DNA of 64,000 nucleotides from Tupaia tana (Eukaryota; Chordata; Mammalia; Scandentia; Tupaiidae): the NCBI GenBank assembly GCA_026018925.1, contig JAKSZU010000006.1:192583449-192647448 (forward strand), written 5' to 3'. Positions 29,125 to 42,300 of this stretch are shown here, piece after piece. Each line of letters begins with the position of its first letter. The first letter of the stretch is position 1. Both the position numbers and the translations under genes were made by a program. The notes beneath the pieces are model-generated. The model worked only from the letters and a program-made list of their open reading frames with translations. It was not told the DNA's origin and searched no databases.

Positions 29125-32100
29125 AAGGCAGATAACTGGCACACTTATAAGGGTATTTTTGAATAAATCATAATTTTAAATTATCTTTAGAATTGTTCAG
29201 AGAAATTCAATATATCAAAATACGTGGCTACATAACTTTAGATTTTAAGTAAAAAAACATCTCCCAGAAAATAGTAAATATTGATTAGTAATGCAAATTA
29301 TTGCAATATCCTCATTCTACTAACAAACTTAAGCACGTGAAGTAGTGTAAATTGTACATATTTACCTTTGTGCATGTGGAATTAAAAAAGAAATAGCAGT
29401 CATTCCCAACTTCTGCCATTTTCAACGCTCTTGTTGTTAATCCAACGTTTTTTTTTTAATATATATTATGTATATAAGAATTGCAGGAATGCAAATATAA
29501 GAACTATCAGTGTGTAAGGGGGAAAAATTCTTTTCCACAGTCTTTCAGGCTATCAGTGTGGTATTCCTTTAAAACTGACCTCCTGTTGACGGTATATTAC
29601 ACAATAGATAATTCTTAAAGAAATTTAAATTAGAAGATACCTTCTCTAGCTTTGCAGAAATGTTGAAAGTGGTTGCTAGTAAGCACACAAACTCAAACTT
29701 CCAGAATTTTCTTCATTGTTACCTAATCCATTGTTTACTCATAAATGACCTCACATATAACTGTAGGCTAGTCTACCAGTGAATACTGCATTTCCCTTAG
29801 TTTTAGTGTATTAACCAAGAGACCAGCAAATGTATAGTAATATGTTTTATCTTTCAATATTATCATTGAAAATGGAACATAAATCAGTTTGTACTTTCAT
29901 ATTTAAAAACTAATGAGTATTTGACAAGTAGATAGCTATATTCTAACCTCCTTGTTTCTATATATGGTGGAAACCAAGCTAAAATTTGTAAATATAAAGT
30001 AAATATGCTATCTATTCAAGATAACAAATATAATTATTTTAAATATGTACTCACTGTTATCTACTGAATTGGGGGGGGGGGAATCACATTTATATTCCAA
30101 TATCTTAAACAGGTACCTTCAAAAGACCTTATGGTGGAAGGTTCTACAGTCGAAAGTTTCCAGCATTCTTGAAAATATGACGATTTGTCGAAAACCAAAT
30201 TAAGTACTCATTAAGTACTGATTCCCAGAAAAATACATTTCAATCAGTAGTTACTAAGGGTTTCACCTTAATATCTTTAATAAAAAAAAATTACGAAGTA
30301 GCAGACATAAAAATATTCATCGTAGGTGACTTGAAAGATACCATAGAGGTGACAAATTAGATAAAAAGTTACTTTTAAACTGCCATGTACTAGGATCAGA
30401 AGATGGAGTGACAGTTACATTGTTGGACTCCCATGTAGTCGGCCACAATTCCAGTCCCGGATCCAGTGGTTTAAAGCTCATGCCGGGCATGTGTGTGTGC
30501 ATGACTAAAATCCCAAGAGACTAAAGGAGAAGGGAATTGCAGTGTGGCCATCCCTCCAGGGAGTAATTTCTCACTTTCTGTTTCTCTGCCTTTGTCTCTC
30601 TGGTGAGTCCATGTGCCCTATAGCAAAGCAAAACAAACTCTCTGGGAAAAAAATTGCCACGTACTTTCAATTGGAAACTTAAAAGAATAAGACAGATTAA
30701 GACAAATACGGGTTTTCTTTTTGGTTAAATCAAATAGGCCAAGTTGGTATGAAATTTTTAAATCCAATGCTTTAGGATAAAAATCTAGGAAATAAGTTTA
30801 GAAACTAAAATTTATCTCGATCTTTGTTTTGCCCTACCTTCTAATTCTAGAACAATAAAGTGCTCATCTTAAGTAAATAGGATAGTAGGAAAAACACCTT
30901 ATAAAAAAATCTTCAGTTGGTCTTTGCTTCTAAATTCCCTCTCCACCTGTGAATGCGTAGCTTCATGGAAGTGTTTTCAAATACTGTTACCAAACACCAT
31001 TACTGCATGATTACACCTATCGTCATAATTAAAGCCACTGGGAAAGTCCATGTTGTACTTGGCTGAAAAAATGTTTTTAACTTTTGGAGTTAGGTGTATA
31101 TAGCTACAATCCATTAGAAACAGTAAGAACAGGTCAAACCCATAGGGGGATATTGCTTTTGTTGTTGCAGAAGTATATTAAATAGATTTCATGGCCTCTA
31201 GAAATCCTGAGGCCCTGCTTTCTTCTTTTTAACTTCTTTTTTCTTTTCTTTTCTCTTTTTTTTAATTTTTCCTTTTCCTTATTCTCTTCAGTTCTATCCT
31301 TTTCTAATGTGGATTTTATTCTAGTCTTTCACAGAAAGCTATGACCCTATCCAAGAGGATTTTTATTCCCTGTAATGAGGAGTGATGGGAAATTTGACTC
31401 CACAACTGGGTGTGGTGTAGAAAATTCTGTATTTTGTGTTGGCCAAAGCACATTCACACTGAGAGTCTCTCCATTTTAGTACATGCTAGTAAACTAATGC
31501 ATCAGTCAGAGAAGAAAGTCTTTTGTAGTCCCGTAACACTACTTTAAGTACAGTGGCTGGTAACAACTTCTTGCTGACTCTTGAAGATTTTGAAACTTAG
31601 GCAAAGCTGCTGATTGCCACCTATAAGAGTAGAAGTCCAGTTTATTACTGTGAATTGATCCTGCAGCTCTTCCCTTGAACTTAGGTATCTGCTGGAGTCT
31701 GCTCCAGGCAATGATGAAATCAAAGCATTGGGAACAGGGTGCTTTCTAAGAGATGAGTAGCCTGGATGATATTATTCAAATAGCAAGTGGAATGTTTTGG
31801 AAGGTGATCCTTTCTCAGAAGTGACAGAATGTTAGACCTAGAAGATTCTGTGGCAGTTTAGGAGATGACAGTTGACACTTGTGAAGGTAACTTAGTTTTA
31901 TTTTTGAGACTGAAACAGCTGCTTTTTAGGATTACTCTGGAGAAATGAAAAGTAACTGGCACTTGAGTATAAAACACTAAAAGTGTCTGGTTCCAACAAC
32001 AGAGTCAGGGATCGGGAGTCGTAATTCTTTTCCTATTTTTTGTTTGTTTGTTTGTTTGTAAATTGGTGGTAGAGGGGTAGTTTGTGTTTTCCTATGGAAA

Positions 32101-33049
32101 AAAAAACTTTATAGCAGAAAATACACTTTGAAATGGAAAATCTTCCTACCTCACTACCCTCTGAATCCAACAATCAAAAAACAGTGAACTTTTTTCAGAG
32201 ATATTTACTCTTTGAGAATTCCATTACTATTTTGAGCCTTTCCAGTAAGATATAGTTGTTTAATTTCCCCAAGGGCTAAGTCAGTAATATGCTGGATGAC
32301 CCACGCCGATATAACAGTTATAGAAATGAGAACGGAGTCTTGTCTAAGCATACAAAGGATTGTGGTAAAGTAAAGATTTCCTACAAATTTAATCTGAGCA
32401 CTACTAGCTTCAATGAGCAGAAGCTATTCTTAATGAAATATTTAATATTTATTTTATTCAGTCATTGGTTGTTCTATCACATTCACTATATTTTGAGCAG
32501 TAAGTCAAAGGCATTTTTTGGCTCTACAGTTGACAGCATCTACTCAAGCCACCCCTGGGTCTCTTGGAACTCACATTCAATTAAGGTAAGTTTTCCCTAT
32601 AAAAAAGGCTTGAGATTGAAATTTGGTTGTGGGTATTCCTATGGCTTTGGATTAATTTAAGGCCAAACTTTGCACTCACTCCACAAAGAACCTAAGAACT
32701 AATTTTGACCAACTTATGCTGCATTAAGGTGTAAGCCAAATGGTAACTTTTTTTTTTTTTCTTCCTTTGAGTTCCAGGTGTTTTAATTGCAGCGTTTTCT
32801 AACATTGTTCTTGGGAAACCAGTTTTCATTCTGCCTAGGGATCTGGGGGATTTCTCTAGATACTTCTAAATCTCTACATTGGTTTCCCCTTGAACTTATT
32901 GAAGAGAAGAGGCAAGCAGGTATCATTACGTTGTTAAGTCGCCATCTGAAATCATTCATCTCTGACTTTATATTGTTTAATTTTCAAAAGTATCAGCGGT
33001 TACTGGATACGGCTAAGTACACACACCCAAGAAGCGGATCTTTGTTTTT
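29125..33049. other. Region between C12orf50 start exon and promoter, mostly unassigned
   Basis: Apart from the SINE at 30392 this 3.9 kb is mostly unique-looking and repeat-poor. An untranslated C12orf50 first exon probably lies near its right end, but no donor could be chosen with confidence. Confidence 0.45.
30392..30654 (+). mobile_element. SINE-A/B copy
   Basis: Flanks TGCCATGTACT (30381-30391) and TGCCACGTACT (30655-30665). Head GGATCAGAAGATGGAGTGACAG. Confidence 0.87.
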
Positions 33050-33104
33050 CCCTGGTCATCAAAACCCGGGGGAACGCACGTGCGAGTGCACGCCTCGGTC
33101 CCGC

Positions 33105-33123
33105 ACTACAACTCCCAGAAGGC
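33105..33123 (+). promoter_or_regulatory. ZNF143/THAP11-type SBS motif
   Basis: ACTACAACTCCCAGAAGGC differs by only two bases from the ACTACAATTCCCAGAATGC consensus recognised by ZNF143, a factor typical of bidirectional CpG promoters. It lies 171 bp upstream of the RLIG1 ATG. Confidence 0.8.
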
Positions 33124-33144
33124 GCCGCGGCCAGGAGGCCGTTC

Positions 33145-33150
33145 CCGGAA
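33145..33150 (+). promoter_or_regulatory. ETS core site CCGGAA
   Basis: CCCGGAAAT in the CpG promoter fits an ETS/GABP site. Functional use is not shown. Confidence 0.5.
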
Positions 33151-33156
33151 ATAAGT

Positions 33157-33166
33157 CCCCGCCCCT
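33157..33166 (+). promoter_or_regulatory. GC box (SP/KLF)
   Basis: CCCCGCCCCT matches the GC-box consensus and lies 128 bp upstream of the start codon. Confidence 0.55.
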
Positions 33167-33293
33167 CTCCCGGGGTTGGGCGTCGCAGAGTCTCTGCTGC
33201 TGTCCCTGGGCGCGGAGTGCGAGCGGCCTGAGCCCGGGTGGTTAGTGTTGCAGCGCTTTCTGCCAACGACTCGCGTTGTCGGTGGGGCTCACC

Positions 33294-33383
33294 ATGAGGC
33301 GCCTGGGCTCAGTGCAGCGGAAAATGCCTTGTGTGTTTGTGACGGAGGTGAAGGAGGAACCGTCTGCGAAGAGGGAGCATCAG
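33294..33383 (+). CDS. RLIG1: RLIG1 coding exon 1
   Basis: Encodes residues 1-30 and ends phase 0 at CAG|GTACGG, a strong donor. It lies in CpG-rich sequence. An in-frame TTG 18 nt upstream is not a plausible start. Confidence 0.96.
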
Positions 33384-36300
33384 GTACGGGGGAGCCTCGG
33401 CGGGCGGGCGAGCAGGGCGACCGCGTTTGAACCTGCGAGGGCTGCGGGCGCGTTAGAGCTGCCCACCAGGCTGGGAGCTTTTTATAGTTTTCGCTGGGGA
33501 CGTCTAGGGTGGGAGTTCCCTACGCCTTGAGCTCCAGCTTCTTGTAGCTTTTTCGTTGTTAGGGAGGCAATCTGTAAGAGAATTTTTCTGATCACGCCAT
33601 TCAAACTTGGTCTCTTAGGGAAACTGACACCCCACGTCCTAAATAATGTTTCTCTCTTCTCAGATTAGCGGCTTTTGAGGGCAACCCCTGAGTATTTAGG
33701 TAATCTCCACTGTCCAAACTTTACATTTCGAGAGTGATGAGAAAGTGGAGACATTAAAAGACCTGCTTTACCTGTTCTAACCTGGGAAACTGACATTGTC
33801 GACAGCTAACCTAATGAGGCTGCTAAAGATCAGACCTCATTCATGCATGTATTGCTAACCAGCAGTTACCTACTTCATTCTAACTTTGATGTTCCCGTCT
33901 CAAGGTTTCATACTACTCTAGCAATATCTGCACTTAGTAGGCCCTCAAGAAATGCTCATGAGTGAATAGTAAGTAACCTGTATGATCCGTAGAATCCCCA
34001 GCTATCAGTTCATAGGAAACCCGAAACCCCGCATGTCCATTTGAAATCTACCCTACCCATGTTTCATCATTGGCACCAAGGCCTTTAAGACAGAGACTGC
34101 CCTCTTATCCTTAGTCCGAGCTTCTTGGACCTGACACAGGGCAGGCACTGCAAAATTATCTATTGAATTAAAAAAATGAACCCTGGAGTCATTTCATGCC
34201 AATTTTCTGTTCACTTGGTGCTTTTTACTTTGTAATATCTGATCTTTCCATACTGCTTTCTATTGCTACTGTTGTTGTTATAGCTCTTATAACATAGATG
34301 TCCTGCCTATTGCACTACCTTTTTGGTCTTGCCACCCTGAATGGTTCACTGTATTCTTTCTTTAATCAACAACCCACAATTATTTCTCAATGTCTGTAGC
34401 AGTAGTTGTCAACCTTTATTTTTTTTAAACCTCAACAGCCTAATTCTTACAAGACACTGTCATACATAATAGTGGTTCACCCCAGCTTGATTCTCTTCTC
34501 ATCTTTGTATTTTGGGGGAGGTTGGTATTGCTGTGAGAGTTGGGAAAGAAAGGGGAATTTAGGGGAACTTCACAGAGAAATATTTATAAATTATTTTGAA
34601 GGATGAATAAGACATCTTCCCTGAGAACTAATAAAATTAAGAACATTTCAGGTGAGAGTGTGTGTCCCAGTATAGAGGCTATCTTAACCCAGTTTTTTTT
34701 TTTTTTTTCTTTTAAGCCATTTAAAGTTTTGGCAACTGAAACTATAAGTCACAAGGCATTAGCTGCAGATATATACAATGCAGTTCCAACAGAAAAAGTG
34801 GATGGGACATGTTGCTATGTTACTACCTACAAAGGTAAAATACATTTTTTTTGCAAGTATTATTTTAATCACTTTACAAACTATAAATCTGAAATGGGGC
34901 ATTTGTCCTCCATAAACTCTTGGAAATCTTAGTAGCAAAATAAGGTCACTGCTGTTGTATTTACTTGCTGTATTACTGTGTTTCCCCTTCTGAGGAAACT
35001 GAGGTTTAGTGAAGACCATATAGGTAATGAGTGGTTGAACTGACTGGTAATGGAACCTAGGTTTATCTAATGCTAAAACTCTGTTCTTGCATTAATCCGA
35101 GTCCTGATTTCATTGGTCTTATTATTATTGGCATTTTTAATAATTTCACTTTACCGTATTTTAAAAGAGGTAGAAAATCAAGTAGAAATTGACAGGTGGC
35201 TCTGTTGTCTAGTAGTAAAGGGAGACAAGTCCCATATGATCTGGGCCCAGAGACTTGAAAGACATTCTGGATGTGTGTATATACTTGCCCCAAATTCCTA
35301 TAGAATGGCAAAATGGAGGAGAAGGGACTGTGGCATGACCAAGCCCTGTGGGGGGTGCTTTCTTTCTTTCCTTTTTTCTCTCTCTGTCTCTAGACAGCAC
35401 ATGCACACTCTGACAATTAAAAAACAAAAAAGAAATGCAAATATAATAGAAAATCTCAACTATGATAAGAAAAAACTACACTGAAAAAGATAAATATTCG
35501 CTGTGATTATTTCTGGTTGCTGAGATTACTACTTAATTCTAACAAATGAAATAAAACAGTTAAATGGTCAACTGGACACACATTCCTTGTATTAGGAAAT
35601 ATCTTCTGAAATGTGTTTAAAACCAGCTTTAACTGGTAAAATATATACAACAAAATTTACCATCTTAACCGTTTTTAGATGTACATACAGCTAGGTCAGT
35701 GGTGTTAAGTACATTCTTTGTTCAAATATTAGCACCATCCATTTCTGAAGTCTTCATCTTGCAAAAGTGAAACGGTTAAACTCTCCCTTCTCCCTCCACC
35801 CAGCCCCTTTATAATTATCAGTCTACTTTCTCTCCCTATGAATGTGACTAGGTACCTCATATAACTGGAATAATGAGTATTTTTCTTTTTGAGCCTGACT
35901 TATTTCAACTTAGCATAATGTCCTCTTGGTTTATCCACCTTAGTGCGCATCAGAATTTCATTCCTTTTTAAGGCTGAATAATTTTCCATTATACGTATAT
36001 TGCCTATTTTATTTATCCATTTAATTATCAGGGGACCCTCAGGCTGCTTCTGCCTTTAAGCTATTTTGAGTAATGCTGCAATAAACAGTGATGAACAGGT
36101 ATCTCTTTGAGGCTCAGCTTCCAGTTCTTTTGTGTATTATCCAGAAATGGAATTACCAGATTGTATATTCTCATCTTAATTGTTTGAAGAGTCACTATAC
36201 TATTTTTCATAAGATTCCCACCATTTTACATTCCCCTGACAGTACACAAAATTTCCAGTTACTTTATAGCCTTATCAGCACTTGTTTTGCGTTTTGATAG

Positions 36301-39300
36301 TAACCATCTTAGTGGATTTAAGTGAAATGCATTTTTTATGTTTTTCTGGTAAAAAGAAAAGGTTCCTTTAACCAGAAATAAAAGAATATAATTTTAATTT
36401 GGTTCTTCGTATTATTTATATGGATAGCTAATAAGTAATACATAATATCTAAACCAAAGTACAATTATGTTTTTATAAACTTATGTTTTTTAGATTACTG
36501 TAACAGATTTTCAGGCTTTTATATTATATTTTTATTTTAAGAAACTTTAATGTGCAACATATGTGATTATACGTGATGGTAGCAGTTAAAAAAGAATAGA
36601 GTTCAGCTACTAAAGACGACTCAAAACCCAAAGCTAATGCTTAGAAATGTACATTATATTATTGATAAAGGATATGCACTATAACAATGACATTAAAAAT
36701 AAGGATCTGTATCACAGCTAAGGACTTTCTTACAGTTAATAGTCTGGAAAGACCAGGTGAGATCTAAAATCTACTATTGTCTCCTGCTTTAAGGCCCTGG
36801 CAGGACACCTCTAAATCAGGAATCCACTATGTGCAGGCAACATCTGGGAACAGAGTCCTAACTGAAGTCTCAGCTGGGGATTTACATATTTTTACCTGTC
36901 ATGTAGGCATCTTCCTGCTAAGTAATCAACTTCGACAGCAGAGCCCTCCACAGGTCTCATTGAGACCAAGTGCATCTCACCAGTTTCATTCTTTCTAAAA
37001 CAGAATCCCCACACAGTGCCCTCAAATTCCTGAGGCCCATAATTACAAAACAGCATTGTAAATCAGTTTGTTTCATGCCTAGTGCTCTGTAAAACAACTC
37101 AGCCTAATTCCAGGTCTGCTAGAATTAACCTTCACAGCACTGTATAATGTTCAGGGGAGGTATGAATATAATTATGTGTTTAAGTTTCCATCATGAATAG
37201 CAGTAGCTTCACTTTCTCACGAATGCTAGTTACTAATAAAATACGGGTATGGGATGTGTTACAAAAGGCATGTATACTTATTTATTTCATCTCTAATCAT
37301 TGTTCAAAGACCTGACTTTTGCATACCATCAGGTACTGCTAGGTGGTATGTGTCTTAGACTGCATATTTTTCTTTGTCTTCTTGGGTTACTTCTCCCTTA
37401 TAGAGATGACTCTACTGTTTATTGTAAATTCTATTCCTGAATGTCTTTTGAGATAAGTTTTATTTACTTATTTTTCTTTCCTTTTACTACTGTTTTTAGG
37501 TCAGCCCTACCTTTGGGCTCGACTAGATAGAAAACCCAACAAACAAGCTGACAAAAGATTTAAAAATTTTCTTCGTTCAAAAGAAAACTCAAAAGGTTAT
37601 TATTTTTTAACTGTCATAATTTAAATAGCTGTAATGTGTAGCTGCTTATTGCTATGATATTTTTATACATTATATCCTTTTGTATAATTTAAGCAGCTTG
37701 GGAAAAATTAGGATTGAGTATTTTATATAAAAAGAATATTCTTTAATGATAGTTTAAAGTATTTTCCTAATATTTCTGCAACTATTCATTGAGTATATTT
37801 TATTAAAACATAAAAATTAGTGAATATATACATTATAGTGAATGCCATTTTGATTTTGTCTGTATTGAGATAATTTTATAAATCAAGCACAAATCTCAAA
37901 GTATTTTTAATTATTACATTAAAATATCTCTAAATATTATATGTAGCAGATACATACCCTCATGAATCTATATTCATATATATAACATTTTATGTATATA
38001 TTTGTATTTTAGCATGCATTAAAAATTTACTGTAAATCTACACATAAGGAAACATTGGCTACTTTTAGACAGTTTTACATTATATTCCAATAGTGGTATA
38101 TTCAGAATTAAAAATTTAAAGTGTTGGTAGCCTGACCTTTGAAGTACAGGCACATTATAGTAATTGTCAATGGAGAATAACTGCATATAGCTGATATTAA
38201 GAGGTTGTAATTAGCTGTTCCCAGTTTGAATCTGCTAAGTATTTTATATTTTTTAACATATTGCCACATATAATATCATCTATCTTTTTAGAATTTTTTT
38301 GGAATGTCAAAGAGGACTTCAAACCTGTTCCAGAGTACTGGATGCCAGCAAAGGAAATAGAACAATTAAATGGGAATCCAGTGCCTGATGAAAATGGACA
38401 CATTCCTGGTATCATGAAATCTCTTCTCAAATGCAATTCTGTGTTTAAAAGTGAAAATCAAAAGGTCTATTTGATCAGAAATTATAGAATTTAATTTAAT
38501 CTGGCTTTTAGTTTTTATTTGTACAGCATAAAATTTCTCAATCAAACTTATGTAAAATCTACTCATTTATATCAAAGAAGTAAGATATTTCATATCAAGA
38601 ATGTCCTCTCAGGTTTAGAATCTTCTCAGGTGGACATTTTATAGTCTATGACAACAAAACATTAAATGAGAATAACCTTTAAGTTCTTTCCAGAATAGAT
38701 ATGATTGACCTAATCTGAAATGAGATTTCAAAAGAGTCTTTACCTTTAGGTTGGGCATAACATAAGCCATATGTGTATATTTTTGTGAAGATTCCAGAAG
38801 AATATCTCCATTAGGTTGAAAATAGGTGTCTCAAAAGTAGTTTCTCTGTGGATAGGAGAAATTTGCAAAGGTATGTTGAGTACAGAAGTACCCAGATTTT
38901 AATGTTATGGGCTCAGGAGGAATATCTTGAGTACCTATATGTTCAAAATAATCTTAAAATCTGGAAATACAAAAATTAAGTCAGAACCCTTGTCCTTGAT
39001 TTCTTATTAGACATTGGGAGGAAGCAACCATGAATGATTTAAGAACTAACAGGGATGAATACACAGGGTACAATGGCAGGAAAGAAGAGAAATTCATAGT
39101 TCACACCTGTGGTACTTAGTGTGGAGGCTTTTTTTTTTTGGAGAGGTTTTTCGCTATAGGGCGCGTGCGCTCGCCAGACAGACAGAGAGAGACATAGAGA
39201 CAGAAAGCGAGAAATCACCCCCCAGGGGGGATGGTCACGCCGCAATCCCTTCTCCTCCATTCTCCTCTCGGGATCTTGGGCACGCACGCACACGCGCCCG

Positions 39301-42300
39301 GCGTGAGTTGTAAGCCACCGGGTCCGAGACGCGAACCGCGGTTGACTATGTGGGAGTCCAGCGACATAGCCATTACGCTAACTGCTGGTTCCCAGTGAGG
39401 AGGCTTTTAAGAGTAATTGACATTTGTACTTTAGCTGGCAAGATGAGGGAAAGTCAGTGTAGGCAAACTCCCTAGAGAACAACAGAGCGTAGAACATTTT
39501 GGACATTTCAGAGAATATTCCTTGCAGCTAGAATGTTGAAGGTATATGGAATCTTGAGATTATAAAAGTTGAGGCTAGAAGTGTGGAATGGATTCAGATC
39601 TTAAAGGCCCTTGAATTCTAAATTTGATGTTTATCCTGAAGATAATGATTACAGAGCAGAGGTAGAGCAGAACCAGATTTAAATTTTAAAAATGAAACTA
39701 ATAGAAGTAAGTGGGTTTCACTGTTCGTTAGCAGACCAACAAATTATTACAGTAATCTGGGGTAAGTAATGAAGGCCAAAAACGTGGTCCCAGTGGCATA
39801 TATGTCCTAGTGTGTCTTTTTTTGGGGGGGGGGGGTAATGAATGCTCCACAATGAGGGGGCCTATTCTGACAAAAATGAGAAGAGGAACTGCAATAATAC
39901 TCAATAAATAGAATCAATAAATAATTCAGTATACATTAGAACAGTTCAATAAAGTGGGGAATATTTACTATGAATACTTATGTTCATTGTCCCTGAAATT
40001 GGAGAGAAGGTAGAAACTTATTTTATAATAAACCTTAATGCTATGTCTTAGAATAGTGCTCAATTTGTATTTAATTAGGGTGCATTTTCTAATATAATTC
40101 TGGGTGTTCTGTAGTGGAATAACTAAAGAAGTTAATTTTTCATCAGAATAAAATGAACCTTTGTGATTTTAAAAAAAGAAAAATGTAGTAAAACCATTAA
40201 CTTTCCCATTTGTTGAAAAAGTGAATATGTGGTAGAACATCCAGAAAATAAGGGAAATTTACAACAAAAATAAGAATTGTCTGTAGTTTCAGTCCAAAGA
40301 AAACAATATAATTCAAAATTACTTTTTCTTTAAATTATAGGTTGGGTACCAGTAGAGAAAAACAACAAACAGTATTGCTGGCATTCCTCTGTAGTTAATT
40401 ATGAATTTGAAATTGCCTTGGTACTAAAGCATCATCCTGATGATTCTGGGCTATTGGAAATCAGTGCAGTGCCACTATCAGATCTCTTAGAACAAACACT
40501 GGAGCTTGTAGGAACAAATATCAATGGAAACCCATATGGTGAGTGAAGCTTTTTCTTGTTCAGCTATAGTAACGTTCTGTTTTGTTTTGTTTTAAAAGAG
40601 AACTTCCTAGGGTTAGCTTAGCCACTCATACACAATAGAGAAATGACCAAATCTGAGTTAGTTTCCTAGGATTACATCTATTTCTGTTAACTTTAACTTC
40701 ATGAAAACCTATGCAGGTCTAACCATTTTATTATAATGATCAAGAATGTTGATTTTATTCTCTCATTCTTTCCTGTGGTAGCATCACCTGAAAAGTAACT
40801 AATCAGGACTAAGTATGGCTTTTTAAAATTTAATAAGGTGAATTGACTGAAAGGTACTTTTTGTAGCTTGGTAATTATTTTAGCATGAATTAAAACAGAC
40901 AAGAGTAAACAATTAGCAGCAGTGAGTAATGTGTAAAACATCAAAATATGAGGGGGGGGGTGTCTTTAGAAAGTTCATGGAAAATACATATTATGAAAAC
41001 TATACACTGATAGCAGTGTTTTTGCCATCAAAATAAACTCATATTTTTAAATTTCATTTTTGCAAACTTTTTAAAGTCCCATCATATATACCATGACAAC
41101 TTGAGTACACTGAGGGCACTGTGGAATACACTGATGATGGGGGAAATAAGATGATAGAGCTAAGGACATTAAAACTATGATAGCAAAGTGCTATATAGAC
41201 ATTAAAAGCAGATTGATTGGCAGGTGTAAGAAAGCTAAAATAGTAATTATTCAGTGTATCAGAGAGACAGTGTAGCTGTTTGGCAAACATTGAATGATAG
41301 TTGAATATGGCTAGTGGCATTGAGTAGCGGTTGGCAGACTTTTTCTGTGAAATGCCAGATAGTATTTAAGCTTTGAAGGCCACACCTCTACCATAGGCTA
41401 CAGGAAGTCTGTAAATGAGTGAGTGTGGCTATGTTCATTAGAACTTTACAAAAACAGGTATGTGTGTCTCAGTTTGGCCTTCAGGTCAGTTTGCCTACGT
41501 CTGGCAAAGAATTACACCAAGGTGTTTAGATTTGGTGAAGTAAGGTGCCACATTTGAGCCATAGCAGTGCTTAATGCATTTGGATTATACTTTTTCTCAA
41601 GGGAGACCACTAAGCTTTTTGTTAATTTTTTACTAAATATTTTATGAGACTTTTTATTTGGAGAGGTACATTTTCTTATTCTTTCTAAAATGTGTCTTTT
41701 AATAAGTTTGGCTAATGGCAGATTTTACCACTTAGGATTAGGAAGCAAGAAGCATCCATTACATCTTCTTATACCACATGGAGCATTTCAAATAAGAAAT
41801 CTACCTCCATTGAAGCACAATGATCTCTTGTCCTGGTTTGAAGGTTGCAGAGAGGGGAAAATCGAAGGAATAGTTTGGCATTGCAGTGATGGCAGTTTAA
41901 TTAAGGTAATGGCCAAAAATACCTGTGTGGGGTAGTGTTACCTTACATTCCACAACAAAGTAGAAGTGGCACTAAAATTCTCTGTACAAATTGCAGCAAT
42001 CCTGACTTTCAGTAAAGAAATTTAATTTAATTTCACATGCCACTTTTCTTCATATACTAACATTGTTTCTCAGTGTGTATTCTGTGGTGCATTGGTGATA
42101 TCAGATGTGCTCCAGAATTAAAATGGTATTACACATCCCCTTCTTGGAAATTCATGCTGCACATGAGGAGAAAACCTTGCATAATATAGACCCTTTTCTT
42201 GGAAATTTATGTTGCACATTAGTTCTGCGACATCTTACACTAATTTAGTTTAACCCAGTATCTTCCTGACTTTTAGTGAATTACAGAATTTGTTGAGTAA

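Larger units (their letters stand above)
33050..33460. promoter_or_regulatory. CpG-rich bidirectional promoter of RLIG1 and (inferred) C12orf50
   Basis: This is the only gene-linked stretch dense in CpG and G+C. It contains CACGTG-like, GC-box and ETS sites, no TATA box, and ends in RLIG1 exon 1. Divergent C12orf50 has its start exon 6.7 kb to the left, and in human the two genes are adjacent head to head. That both use this region is inference. Confidence 0.85.

Noticed and set aside
28936..29166. Open frames reading [16 protein letters not shown]... or the antisense [17 protein letters not shown]..., repeated throughout the window
   Set aside because: They are the GGAGAATGGAGGAGAAGGG core of the SINE read in different frames. 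They recur wherever a SINE lies and are not a gene family.
33000..33266. 88-codon minus-strand frame in the CpG-rich promoter
   Set aside because: GC-rich sequence lacks stops by composition; no recognised homologue and no splice context.
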